Origin: Microbacterium lacus
GTDB lineage: Bacteria > Actinomycetota > Actinomycetes > Actinomycetales > Microbacteriaceae
DNA: 64,000 nucleotides
Reading direction: 5' to 3'
NCBI RefSeq assembly: GCF_039531105.1
Contig: NZ_BAAAPK010000001.1
Location: 868,001-932,000, forward strand
Positions 54,723 through 64,000 of this stretch are shown here, one piece after another (within the stretch, counting starts at the first letter, position 1; each line of letters begins with the position of its first letter). A program made the position numbers and the translations under genes. A model generated the notes under the pieces. It was not told where the DNA came from. It searched no databases and was given only the letters and a program-made list of their open reading frames with translations.

Positions 54723-55493
54723 CTACACGCCGTCGGCGCCGAGCGTGCCCAGATACAGCCCGATGACCTTCGGGTCGTTCAGGAGCTCGCGGCCGGTGCC
54801 CTCGTACGCGTCGCGGCCCTGGTCGAGGACGTACCCGCGGTCGCAGATCTGCAGGCAGCGGCGGGCGTTCTGCTCGACCATGATCGTGGTCACGCCCGCC
54901 TTGTTGATGTCCGAGACGCGGATGAACGCGTCGTCCTGGCGGACGGGGGACAGGCCTGCGGACGGCTCGTCCAGCAGCAGCACGGACGGGTCCATCATCA
55001 GCGCCCGCGACATCGCCACCATCTGGCGCTCGCCACCGGAGAGCGAGCCGGCGCGCTGCTTGAGGCGCTTGCCCAGTTCGGCGAAGATCCCGGTGACGAA
55101 CTCGAGGCGATCCTTGTAGATGCGGGGGTTCTGGTAGAGCCCCATCTGCAGGTTCTCCTCGATCGACAGCGAGGGGAAGACGTTGTTCGTCTGCGGCACG
55201 AAGGCGACACCCCGCTGCACGAGCTTGTCGGCCTTCAGGCCCACGATCGACTCGCCGTTCACGGTGATGTCGCCGCCGCGGACCTTGACCAGGCCGAAGA
55301 TCGACTTCAGCAGCGTGGACTTGCCGGCGCCGTTCGGGCCGATGATGCCGACGAGCTCGCCCTTGCGGGCGACCAGGTTCGCGCCGTTGATGATGTTGAT
55401 CCCCGGCAGGTAGCCGGCGAACAGGTCGGTCGCCTCGACGACGATCTCGTCGGACTTCGCGGGCTGCGCCGGCGCGGTCTGCGGCAGGCTCAT
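54723..55493 (-). CDS. livF: branched-chain amino acid ABC transporter ATPase LivF
   Basis: The 256-residue ATPase has Walker A GPNGAGKSTLL near residue 54, signature LSGGERQMVAMSRAL, Walker B LLLDEPSAGLSP and VEQNARRCL at the switch His position; the usual His is replaced here by Asn in the EQN motif, as in many LivF proteins. It starts inside the livG stop codon (ATGA). Confidence 0.95.
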   Translation of the reverse strand: MSLPQTAPAQPAKSDEIVVEATDLFAGYLPGINIINGANLVARKGELVGIIGPNGAGKSTLLKSIFGLVKVRGGDITVNGESIVGLKADKLVQRGVAFVPQTNNVFPSLSIEENLQMGLYQNPRIYKDRLEFVTGIFAELGKRLKQRAGSLSGGERQMVAMSRALMMDPSVLLLDEPSAGLSPVRQDDAFIRVSDINKAGVTTIMVEQNARRCLQICDRGYVLDQGRDAYEGTGRELLNDPKVIGLYLGTLGADGV

Positions 55494-56515
55494 CGCGTCT
55501 CCTTCTCTGCTTCGTCGATCTCGTGCTGGCGCTCCTCGCGGATCTCCTCCAGCAGCTCCTGGCCTTCTTCGCCGAGATCGCCCTGGACGCGGCCTGTCAC
55601 GACGCCGAGGTCGACGTCCTGGTGGCTGCCGAGATAGGCGTCGATCACGGCCTGGTCCTGCATCACGGTGTCCGGCGGGCCCTCGGCGACGACCTTGCCT
55701 TCGGCCATCACGACGACCCAGTCGGCGATGTGCCGCACCATGTGCATGTCGTGCTCGACGAAGAGCACGGTCATGCCGAGTTCCTTGAGGTCGAGGATGT
55801 GGTCCAGGAGCGATTCGGTCAGGGCCGGGTTGACGCCGGCCATCGGCTCGTCGAGCATCACCAGGGTCGGGTCGCTCATGAGCGCACGCGCCATCTCGAG
55901 GAGCTTGCGCTGACCGCCCGAGAGCGACGCGGCGAAGTCCTTCTCCTTCGCGTCGAGCTTGAAACGCTTGAGCAGCTCGCGCGCCTTCGCCTCGTTCTCG
56001 GTCTCCTGCGATCTCCAGAAGGCCGGGATGAAGCTCGTCCAGAACCGCTCGCCGCGCTGCTTCGTGGCGCCGAGCTTCATGTTCTCGAGCACCGTGAGGA
56101 GCGAGAGCGCCTTGGTCAGCTGGAACGTGCGCACCTGACCCATCCGGGCGACTTTGAACGCGGGGATGCCGGACAGGGTCGTCCCGTCGAACGCCCACGT
56201 CCCGCTGTTGGGCTTGTCGAAGCCGCACAGCAGGTTGAACAGCGTCGTCTTGCCCGCGCCGTTGGGTCCGATGAGTGCGGTGATCGCGCCGCGGGGGACC
56301 TCGAGGTGCTCGACGTTGACCGCGGTGAGGCCGCCGAAGCGGCGCGTGACGTTGTCGATCACGAGGATCGGATCGGTCTTGGCGACGCCGGGGACGTTCT
56401 CGCCCTTGGCCAGTCCGCCGGTCTTGGGCCGTCGGATGCTCGCCGTGGTGGGCACGGTCTTGGGTGAGCCGTATTCGCGCTCCGGCTGTTCGCTCGCCGG
56501 CTGATTACTTGACAA
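55490..56515 (-). CDS. livG: branched-chain amino acid ABC transporter ATPase LivG
   Basis: The 341-residue ATPase has Walker A GPNGAGKTTLFNLL near residue 83, signature LSGGQRKLLEMARAL, Walker B LVMLDEPMAGVNP and FVEHDMHMV. It is longer than typical LivG (about 255), with a 50-residue polar N-terminus and a charged C-terminal extension. The frame opens with TTG at 56515, overlapping livM by 11 bp. A later start near the ABC domain cannot be excluded. Confidence 0.93.
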   Translation of the reverse strand: MSSNQPASEQPEREYGSPKTVPTTASIRRPKTGGLAKGENVPGVAKTDPILVIDNVTRRFGGLTAVNVEHLEVPRGAITALIGPNGAGKTTLFNLLCGFDKPNSGTWAFDGTTLSGIPAFKVARMGQVRTFQLTKALSLLTVLENMKLGATKQRGERFWTSFIPAFWRSQETENEAKARELLKRFKLDAKEKDFAASLSGGQRKLLEMARALMSDPTLVMLDEPMAGVNPALTESLLDHILDLKELGMTVLFVEHDMHMVRHIADWVVVMAEGKVVAEGPPDTVMQDQAVIDAYLGSHQDVDLGVVTGRVQGDLGEEGQELLEEIREERQHEIDEAEKETR

Positions 56516-57482
56516 AGGTCATCTCCCTCTTGTCGCCGAGGATTCCCTGCGGCCTGAAGATCACGAGGACCATGAGGGCGACCCCGACCAGGATGTAGCG
56601 CAACGTGCCGGCCTGGATCGACGACATCGGCAGGATGCCGGCGTCGGCGAGCTCGGGGAGCAGGTTGCCCAGAAGAGCGAGGACCACCCAGAAGATCACG
56701 GCACCCAGCGTCGGTCCGAGGACCGTCGCGGCACCGCCGAGCAGGAGGATCGTCCACAGGAAGAACGTCAGCGCCGTGGTGTAGCTGGACGGGACGACCG
56801 CCGACGGCAGCACGTAGACGATGCCGCCCATCGCGCCGATCACACCGCCGACCACGAGGGCCTGCATCTTGTAGGCGAAGACGTTCTTGCCGAGCGAGCG
56901 GACGGCGTCCTCGTCCTCACGTATGCCCTTGAGCACGCGGCCCCACGGGCTGCGCATGAGCGACCAGACCAGCAGGATCGCGATCGCGAGCATTCCGAGC
57001 CCGAACACCCGCGTCCACAGCACGGTCTCGTTGGACTGCCACGGCCCGAAGCCGTACTGCCCGGGCGGGAACGGGTTCGCCGCACGGAAGCTCGCGTGGT
57101 AGCCGCCCAGGCCGTCCGCGGAGTTCGTGAACTCGTCGAACACCTGCGTCGTGAACAGCAGGCGCACGATTTCGGCTGCGGCGATCGTGACGATGGCGAG
57201 GTAGTCCGCCCGCAGCCGCAGAGTCGGGATACCCAGGATCAGCGCGAACACGGCCGCGGCGAGCAGACCGATGATCATGCCGAGCCACCACGGGATGCCG
57301 AAGCTCAGGACCGAGATCGCGTAGCCGTAGCCGCCGAGGGCCATGAAGCCGGCCATACCGAAGTTCAGCAGTCCGGCGTAGCCGAAGTGCACGGCGAGGC
57401 CGGTGGCCGCGAGCGCGTACGCGATCGTGACCGGGCTCAGGATGTACCCGAGCGTGTTCGAGAGAATTGCTCCCCAATCCAT
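56505..57482 (-). CDS. livM: branched-chain amino acid ABC transporter permease LivM
   Basis: The 325-residue membrane protein has about eight helices and the LivM/LivH family segments HFGYAGLLNFGMAGFMALGG and PTLRLRADYLAIVTIA. The EAA-type loop GRVLKGIREDEDAVRSLGKN contacts the ATPases. The ATG at 57482 is 5 bp after livH. It forms the translocation pore with LivH. Confidence 0.94.
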   Translation of the reverse strand: MDWGAILSNTLGYILSPVTIAYALAATGLAVHFGYAGLLNFGMAGFMALGGYGYAISVLSFGIPWWLGMIIGLLAAAVFALILGIPTLRLRADYLAIVTIAAAEIVRLLFTTQVFDEFTNSADGLGGYHASFRAANPFPPGQYGFGPWQSNETVLWTRVFGLGMLAIAILLVWSLMRSPWGRVLKGIREDEDAVRSLGKNVFAYKMQALVVGGVIGAMGGIVYVLPSAVVPSSYTTALTFFLWTILLLGGAATVLGPTLGAVIFWVVLALLGNLLPELADAGILPMSSIQAGTLRYILVGVALMVLVIFRPQGILGDKREMTFVK

Positions 57483-57487
57483 GGCCG

Positions 57488-58807
57488 CTACCCCAATCTT
57501 TCTTTGCGACCGAGCAAGCCCTGAGGTCTGACGAGCAGGATGAGGATCAAGACGACCAGCGCGCCGGCGTACTTGAGATCGGACGGGATCCACAGCGTCG
57601 AGACCTCGACCACCATGCCCACGATGAGCGAGCCGAGGAGCGCGCCGAATGCGGTGCCCAGGCCGCCGAGGGTGATCGCCGCGAAGATCAGCAGCAGCAT
57701 CTGCGTTCCCATGTCCCACCGCACACCCGGGCGGAAGTACGCCCACAGGATGCCGGACAGGGCCGCCAGCACACCGGCGAGGATCCACACGATCCGGATG
57801 ACCCGGTCGACGTTGATGCCGGACGCCGAGGCCAGCTGCGGGTTGTCCGAGATCGCGCGGGTCGCCTTGCCGACGCGGGTGCCGATCAGGAAGTACGCGA
57901 CAGCGAGGATCACCACGATGCTCACGCCCATGCTGATCAGGTCGATGTAGGACAGCGAGATCGGTCCGAACTGGATCGGGGTGGGGCTGGCTCCCGGCAG
58001 CTGGTACGTGGATCCGCCGATGAAGTACTGGAACGTGTAGCGCAGGGCGAGGGAGAGGCCGATGCTGACGATCATCAGCTGCACGACCCCGAGCCCTCTT
58101 CGGCGCAGAGGTCTCCACAGGCCCGCGTCGAGCGCCAGGCCGAGCACACCTCCCATGACCACCGCGACGATGATGCCGAGCCAGAACGGCAGCGCCCAGA
58201 AGGAGGTGAGCACGAGCGCCATGAGCGCGCCCCAGGTCACCATCTCGCCGTGCGCGAAGTTCGACAGGCCCGTCGTGCCGTAGATGAGCGACGCGCCCAT
58301 CGCCGCGAGGGCGAGGAGCAGGCCGAAGTTCAGGCCGTTGATCACGCGCACCAGGAGCTGGTCCCACAGGGATTGCGTCACGCGCTCACCCTCACCGAGG
58401 AAGAGGTTCACGATCTTCGATCCCGTGAGGCCGAACTCCACCTCCTGCGACGCGGATTCGCCGTCCACGATCACGCCGTCCGGCAGCGTGGACTCGTCGA
58501 CCGTGAGCGTGTACGTGTCCTTTTCGGGCACGTACAGGCGCCACTGGCCTTCGGCGTTCGTCACGGTCTCCGCATCGAAGCCGCCGCCCGAGACCTTCAC
58601 GGTCACATCGGGCACCGGCTTGTCCTCGAACGTGATCACACCGCCGAAGTAGAAGTCCGTCGCCTCTTGGTCGCCGCCTGGCGTGTCGGGGGCCGCGGCG
58701 AACGCGCCGGGGGTGGACAGGAACACCATCGCCGCCGCGAGGAGAGTGCCGATCAGGACGACCAGCCAGGGCTGGGCCCGTCGAACGCGTAGAGCCGTGG
58801 GACTCAC
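57488..58807 (-). CDS. livH: LivH permease with fused N-terminal extracytoplasmic domain
   Basis: The 439-residue protein has a signal/anchor helix at 14-38. A beta-rich domain follows at about 50-135, where GVITFEDKPVPDVTVKVSGG and NAEGQWRLYVP resemble carboxypeptidase regulatory-like (CarboxypepD_reg) modules. The LivH permease occupies 150-439 (YGTTGLSNFAHGEMVTWGA, AISDNPQLASASGIN). Standard LivH proteins are about 290-310 residues and lack the first part. The domain should lie outside the membrane, where it may meet LivK. A GTG start is used. It is the first gene of livHMGF. Confidence 0.9.
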   Translation of the reverse strand: MSPTALRVRRAQPWLVVLIGTLLAAAMVFLSTPGAFAAAPDTPGGDQEATDFYFGGVITFEDKPVPDVTVKVSGGGFDAETVTNAEGQWRLYVPEKDTYTLTVDESTLPDGVIVDGESASQEVEFGLTGSKIVNLFLGEGERVTQSLWDQLLVRVINGLNFGLLLALAAMGASLIYGTTGLSNFAHGEMVTWGALMALVLTSFWALPFWLGIIVAVVMGGVLGLALDAGLWRPLRRRGLGVVQLMIVSIGLSLALRYTFQYFIGGSTYQLPGASPTPIQFGPISLSYIDLISMGVSIVVILAVAYFLIGTRVGKATRAISDNPQLASASGINVDRVIRIVWILAGVLAALSGILWAYFRPGVRWDMGTQMLLLIFAAITLGGLGTAFGALLGSLIVGMVVEVSTLWIPSDLKYAGALVVLILILLVRPQGLLGRKERLG

Positions 58808-58933
58808 AAAACCTCCAGTCCGCTGCCGCGCCGAGGGTTCGGGTCGAAGCAGCGCTGATCAACGACGGTACGAGCGTAATGTGTCGGACTTGTTTCGCCT
58901 ACCGCACACATCCGAGACGTGTCCGATCCGTGA

Positions 58934-60568
<1,635 letters not shown>

Positions 60569-60615
60569 GCGGCATCCGCTCGAGTCGGTAGACCGTCAGA
60601 GCTCGCAGGATCGAG

Positions 60616-60654
60616 CCAACCGCGCAGGGATTCGGCCGAATCGCCGGCGGTTGG
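60616..60654. terminator. nested palindrome after guaB
   Basis: CCAACCGC and GCGGTTGG are 8-bp outer arms enclosing the perfect palindrome GATTCGGCCGAATC. It could end guaB transcription; a regulatory site for the next gene is an alternative. Confidence 0.5.
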
Positions 60655-60664
60655 GCGCTCTCGG

Positions 60665-60670
60665 TAACCT
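60665..60670 (+). promoter_or_regulatory. -10 box of the TMEM175-type gene (leaderless)
   Basis: TAACCT lies 6 nt before the ATG at 60677. Confidence 0.5.
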
Positions 60671-60676
60671 GGGGCG

Positions 60677-61303
60677 ATGGCCGTCCCCCAGCAGCGCGTG
60701 TTCTCGACCACCCGGGTCGAGGCGTATGCGGACGGCGTGTTCGCAATCGCCGCGACGCTCCTGGTCCTGGATCTGACCACGACCGCTTTCGGACGCATCG
60801 ATTCGGATGCCGAGATGTGGTCGGCGCTGGCGGACATGTCCGAGAGCTTCCTCGCGTTCGTCATCTCCTTCGGTCTGCTCAGCCTGCTCTGGATGATCCA
60901 CCTTCAGCAGTTCCGCGACATCGCGCGGGTGGACGGCGGCCTGATGTGGCTGAACAGCATCCGGCTGCTGTTCATCGTGCTCATCCCGTTCACCACGACC
61001 CTGGTGGCAGAGTTCTCGGAGTTCTACGCCGGGCGGATGCTGCTGCCGATCAACTTCTTCTTCGCGACGCTGTTCGGCTTCCTCGCCTACCGATGGGCGA
61101 TGGCCCGCGGTGGCCACCTGCTCTCCGACGAAGCGCGGCCCGACGCGGCGACCCAGTCCATCGCGGGTGCCGTCGCGGTGGGGTGCGCCGCCGGCGCCGT
61201 GGTCCTCGCGCCGTTCGTCGGGTCATGGGGCTTCCTCGTCTTCGTCATCAATCAGCCGCTGGCTGCGGCGCTGCAGAAGCGGGCGGCGCGTTCGGGAGAT
61301 TGA
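60677..61303 (+). CDS. TMEM175-family potassium channel-like protein (DUF1211)
   Basis: The 208-residue protein has about six membrane helices. The first carries EAYADGVFAIAATLLVLDL, a variant of the F-S-D-G-x-x-A-I signature of prokaryotic TMEM175 channels; here Phe-Ser is Tyr-Ala. Family members form tetrameric K+-selective pores. Function is inferred from this motif and topology. Confidence 0.82.
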   Translation: MAVPQQRVFSTTRVEAYADGVFAIAATLLVLDLTTTAFGRIDSDAEMWSALADMSESFLAFVISFGLLSLLWMIHLQQFRDIARVDGGLMWLNSIRLLFIVLIPFTTTLVAEFSEFYAGRMLLPINFFFATLFGFLAYRWAMARGGHLLSDEARPDAATQSIAGAVAVGCAAGAVVLAPFVGSWGFLVFVINQPLAAALQKRAARSGD

Positions 61304-61328
61304 CCTTCCGCCGCCACAGCGCCCGGCG

Positions 61329-61334
61329 TACCGT
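61329..61334 (+). promoter_or_regulatory. -10 box of the DUF2277 gene (leaderless)
   Basis: TACCGT lies 7 nt before the ATG at 61342. Confidence 0.5.
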
Positions 61335-61341
61335 GGCACTC

Positions 61342-61620
61342 ATGTGCCGCAACATCCACACGCTTCACAACTTCGAGCCGGCCGCGACGAACGACGAGAT
61401 CCACGCGGCGGCCCTCCAGTACGTCCGCAAGATCGCGGGGACGACCAAGCCCTCCAAGGCCAACCAGGAGGCCTTCGACCGCGCCGTGCAGGAGATCGCC
61501 CACATCACAGGACACCTCCTTCAGGACCTGGTCGCCGTCACGCCGCCGAAGAACCGCGAGGAGGAGGCGGCGAAGGCGCGCGCCCGCGCGATCGCGTCCG
61601 GGCGGTACTCGGCCGCCTGA
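61342..61620 (+). CDS. DUF2277 family protein
   Basis: The 92-residue protein starts MCRNIHTLHNFEPAATNDEI and has a helical body with QYVRKIAGTTKPSKANQEAF, matching DUF2277. The conserved MCRNI start fixes the initiation codon. Function is unknown. It lies between a channel gene and an ABC-F gene on the same strand, with its own promoter box. Confidence 0.88.
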   Translation: MCRNIHTLHNFEPAATNDEIHAAALQYVRKIAGTTKPSKANQEAFDRAVQEIAHITGHLLQDLVAVTPPKNREEEAAKARARAIASGRYSAA

Positions 61621-61631
61621 GCGTGCTGGGG

Positions 61632-61637
61632 TAGTCT
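61632..61637 (+). promoter_or_regulatory. possible -10 box of the ABC-F gene
   Basis: TAGTCT would give a GC-rich leader of about 87 nt before the ABC-F ATG. A short upstream frame (ATG at 61679) overlaps the real start, so translational attenuation is conceivable but unproven. Confidence 0.4.
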
Positions 61638-61730
61638 GGTCGGCTCGCCACCCGCGGGCCGGCGCACGACGCCGACGGATGCCGCGCGCGAGCGCCCGGC
61701 GACGATCAGAAGCGGTGCGCAGGTCAGGCC

Positions 61731-63419
61731 ATGGGCTACATCGACATCAACACGGTCTCGTACGGCCTTCCGGACGGACGACCTCTGCTGGACGAGGTCT
61801 CGTTCCGCGTCGGCGAGGGGTCGACCACCGCACTCATCGGAGCGAACGGGGCGGGAAAGACCACCTTGCTGCGCATCATCCGCGGCGATGAGCCCGCGCA
61901 CGGGGGAGCGGTCTCGATCGGCGGCGCCCTGGGGGTCATGGACCAGTTCGTCGGGCACGGCGCCCAGGGGGCGACCGTCCACGACCTGCTGATCGAGGTG
62001 GCGCCCCGCCGCATCCGGATGGCGGCGATCGAGCTCGAAGCCGCCGAGGCCGCGATCATCGAGGACGACGACCTCGACGCGCAGCTGCGGTACGCGACGG
62101 CGCTCGCCGATTACGCGGATGCCGGCGGCTACGAGCACGAGACCGTCTGGGATCAGTGCACGGTGGCCGCACTCGGCGTCCCCTTCGAACGCGCGCGGTT
62201 CCGCGAGCTCACTTCGCTGTCGGGTGGGGAGCAGAAGCGACTCGTGCTCGAGGCGCTGCTGCGGGGACCCGACGACGTGCTGCTGCTCGACGAGCCCGAC
62301 AACTACCTGGATGTCCCGGGCAAGCGATGGCTGGAAGAGCAACTGCGCAGCACGACCAAGACGGTGCTGCTCGTCTCGCACGATCGCGAGCTGCTCGCGC
62401 GCGGCGCGGACCGCATCGTGACTCTCGAGACCGGCGCGGCCGGGAGCACCGCCTGGGTGCACGGCGGCAGCTTCGCGACCTACCATCGGGCACGCATCGA
62501 CCGGATGAATCGGCTCGACGAGCTGCGGCGCCGCTGGGACGAGCAGCACACCAAGCTCACGGCGCTCGTGGCGGCCTTGAAGGTCAAGGCGACCTCGAGC
62601 GACGAGTTCGCCTCGCGCTACCGGGCCGCCCAGACCCGGCTCGCGAAGTTCGAGCAGGCCGGCCCGCCCGAGGAACGGCCGCCCGAGCAGGATATCCAGC
62701 TGCGACTGCGCGGAGCGCGCACCGGCAAGCGCGCGGTGATCGCGGAGCGACTCGAGCTCACCGGTCTCATGAAGCCCTTCGACCTCGAAGTCTGGTTCGG
62801 TGACCGCGTCGCCGTGCTCGGATCCAACGGCTCGGGCAAGTCGCACTTCCTCCGTCTCCTGGCCCGCGGCGGCACCGGCCCCGACACCCGCCTCGGACAC
62901 GTCACCTCCGCCGGCGCGAACCTGGAGAAGGTCGCGCACACGGGCCGTGCCACCCTGGGCGCGCGCGTCGTCCCCGGCTGGTTCGCCCAGACCCACCGGC
63001 ATCCCGAGTTCCTCGGCCGCACGCTTCTCGAGCTGCTCCATCGTGGCGACGAGAACCGACCTGGACTGCCGAGGGATGCCGCGAGCTCGGCCCTGGATCG
63101 CTACGGCCTCGTCGGTCAGGCGCAGCAGAGCTTCGAGACGCTCTCGGGTGGGCAGCAGGCGCGGTTCCAGATCCTGCTGCTCGAGCTGTCGGGCACCACG
63201 CTGCTGCTGCTGGACGAGCCGACCGACAACCTCGACCTCGCCTCGGCTGAGGCACTCGAGCGGTCGCTGGCCCTCTTCGAGGGGACGGTGCTCGCCGTCA
63301 CGCACGACCGCTGGTTCGCGCGATCGTTCGACCGGTTCCTCGTGTTCGGCGCCGACGGTGCGGTGTACGAGTCCGACGAGCCGGTCTGGGACGAGGAGCG
63401 CGTGACCCGCGCGCGGTGA
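61731..63419 (+). CDS. ABC-F family ATPase
   Basis: The 562-residue protein has two ABC domains in tandem and no membrane helices. Domain 1: Walker A GANGAGKTTLLRII near residue 40, signature LSGGEQKRL, Walker B VLLLDEPDNYLD. Domain 2: Walker A GSNGSGKSHFLRLL near residue 365, signature LSGGQQARF, Walker B LLLLDEPTDNLDL. A charged helical linker lies between. ABC-F proteins act on the ribosome, either as translation factors or as antibiotic-resistance protection proteins. Which one applies here cannot be told; the linker is the deciding region. Confidence 0.9.
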   Translation: MGYIDINTVSYGLPDGRPLLDEVSFRVGEGSTTALIGANGAGKTTLLRIIRGDEPAHGGAVSIGGALGVMDQFVGHGAQGATVHDLLIEVAPRRIRMAAIELEAAEAAIIEDDDLDAQLRYATALADYADAGGYEHETVWDQCTVAALGVPFERARFRELTSLSGGEQKRLVLEALLRGPDDVLLLDEPDNYLDVPGKRWLEEQLRSTTKTVLLVSHDRELLARGADRIVTLETGAAGSTAWVHGGSFATYHRARIDRMNRLDELRRRWDEQHTKLTALVAALKVKATSSDEFASRYRAAQTRLAKFEQAGPPEERPPEQDIQLRLRGARTGKRAVIAERLELTGLMKPFDLEVWFGDRVAVLGSNGSGKSHFLRLLARGGTGPDTRLGHVTSAGANLEKVAHTGRATLGARVVPGWFAQTHRHPEFLGRTLLELLHRGDENRPGLPRDAASSALDRYGLVGQAQQSFETLSGGQQARFQILLLELSGTTLLLLDEPTDNLDLASAEALERSLALFEGTVLAVTHDRWFARSFDRFLVFGADGAVYESDEPVWDEERVTRAR

Positions 63420-63478
63420 AGGCGGTCAGTGCAGGCGGAAGTCGCCGCCTCTGCGCGGAACGGCCGGGCGTCGACGGG

Positions 63479-64000
63479 TCAGGCCCTGACGAGCTCGGGT
63501 GAAGCGGATGCCGGCCCCTCGGCATCCGTCTCGTCACCGGCGGCGTCGGTCGACGAGCGACCCGCCGGCAGCCACAGTGCGACGACCATCCCGACGAGCA
63601 GCACCACTGCTCCGACGAGGACTGCCGGCCGCGCCGCATCCACATAGAGGTCGGGGCGCAGCTCGCCGCCGGCGCCGACGAAGATCGCGGTCATCACCGC
63701 GGTGCCGAGGGCGAGGCCGATCTCTCGGATGGTCGAGTTGACTCCCGATGCCTTCGCGTGATCGATCATGCCGAGGGTCGCCAGCAGCGCGGTCGCCGAG
63801 GGTGCGAACACCAGGCCCATCCCGACGCCGGCCAGGATGAACGGCGCGACGAGCTGGGCGTAGGCCAGATCGGTCGACATCGTGACGGCGATCCAGAACA
63901 GGGCCACCGCTTGCAGCCCGAGCCCGGCGACCATGAGCACCCGGGTGCCCACGCGCGGAGCGATGAAGCCCGCGAGCGGTGCGACGAACATCGGGGCGAG
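63479..64000 (-). CDS. MFS transporter, C-terminal part
   Basis: The gene runs off the right edge; about 173 C-terminal residues are present. They hold at least four membrane helices, including GFIAPRVGTRVLMVAGLGLQ, ILAGVGMGLVFAPSATALL, IREIGLALGTAVMTAIFVG and AVLLVGMVVALWL. The pattern fits a 14-helix drug:H+ antiporter (EmrB/QacA type), so an efflux function is likely. The tail is acidic and soluble. Confidence 0.85.
   Translation of the reverse strand, partial: LAPMFVAPLAGFIAPRVGTRVLMVAGLGLQAVALFWIAVTMSTDLAYAQLVAPFILAGVGMGLVFAPSATALLATLGMIDHAKASGVNSTIREIGLALGTAVMTAIFVGAGGELRPDLYVDAARPAVLVGAVVLLVGMVVALWLPAGRSSTDAAGDETDAEGPASASPELVRA

Noticed and set aside
63431..63454. Hairpin between the ABC-F and MFS genes as a terminator
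   Set aside because: Only a 6-bp perfect stem is seen (AGGCGG/CCGCCT), too weak to call in this GC-rich sequence.

Overview
The window looks like chromosomal DNA of a high-GC actinobacterium, most likely Microbacterium or a close relative in the Microbacteriaceae. The support is the roughly 70% GC content, the gene families (DUF222/HNH protein, DUF4012, GH6, TMEM175-type channel), and conserved blocks such as rplM-rpsI-glmM, acpS-alr-tsaE and tsaB-rimI-tsaD. Many genes have a TANNNT box 6-7 nt before the start codon, which suggests leaderless mRNAs as is common in Actinobacteria. I see no tRNA, rRNA, insertion sequence, prophage or CRISPR array. The species assignment is an inference from gene content.

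Layout. 1-3.4 kb is the end of an envelope-polysaccharide region (Wzz-like chain-length protein, low-molecular-weight tyrosine phosphatase, DUF4012 protein). 3.6-9.2 kb holds unrecognised membrane proteins with Thr-Pro or Pro-Asp tracts and a DUF222/HNH protein. 9.3-18.7 kb has galU, a lipoprotein, a three-gene signalling operon (two membrane proteins, at least one with a degenerate GGDEF-like domain, flanking a histidine kinase), a membrane GT2 polysaccharide synthase, an OmpR-type response regulator and an anchored GH6 glycosidase: a candidate regulated exopolysaccharide system. 18.8-21 kb has a VanZ-like protein, an acyltransferase pseudogene and a sugar dehydrogenase lipoprotein. 21.2-37.2 kb is mostly core metabolism: rplM, rpsI, glmM, acetolactate decarboxylase, ppx, coaA, a Tat-exported protein, glmS, acpS, alr, tsaE, tsaB, rimI, tsaD and a THUMP-like methyltransferase.

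The most unusual block is 37.2-48.3 kb. On the plus strand lie a DNS-repeat protein and two overlapping dynamin-like GTPases. Converging on them from the minus strand are a membrane-anchored Hsp70-like protein, an ATPase-LuxR (STAND-like) regulator, a protein with an IniB-like N-terminal domain and a small membrane protein. Gene content parallels the mycobacterial iniBAC cell-wall-stress locus, with additions. The two repeat proteins share a conserved core, which ties the strands into one system.

48.5-63.4 kb contains solo groES under two CIRCE boxes, rarD, a copZ-copA-csoR copper operon with its operator, a branched-chain amino acid ABC transporter (livK converging on livHMGF, with an unusual extracytoplasmic domain on LivH), guaB, a TMEM175-type channel, a DUF2277 protein and an ABC-F protein. 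An MFS transporter is cut by the right edge.

Between genes there are several repeat families: two mirrored arrays of 20-bp units (30.0 and 54.5 kb), two ACTCCCGC-armed palindromic elements (23.9 and 49.0 kb), and a TTCGGGGGACA palindromic motif before the galU/lipoprotein, GT2 and acetolactate decarboxylase genes.
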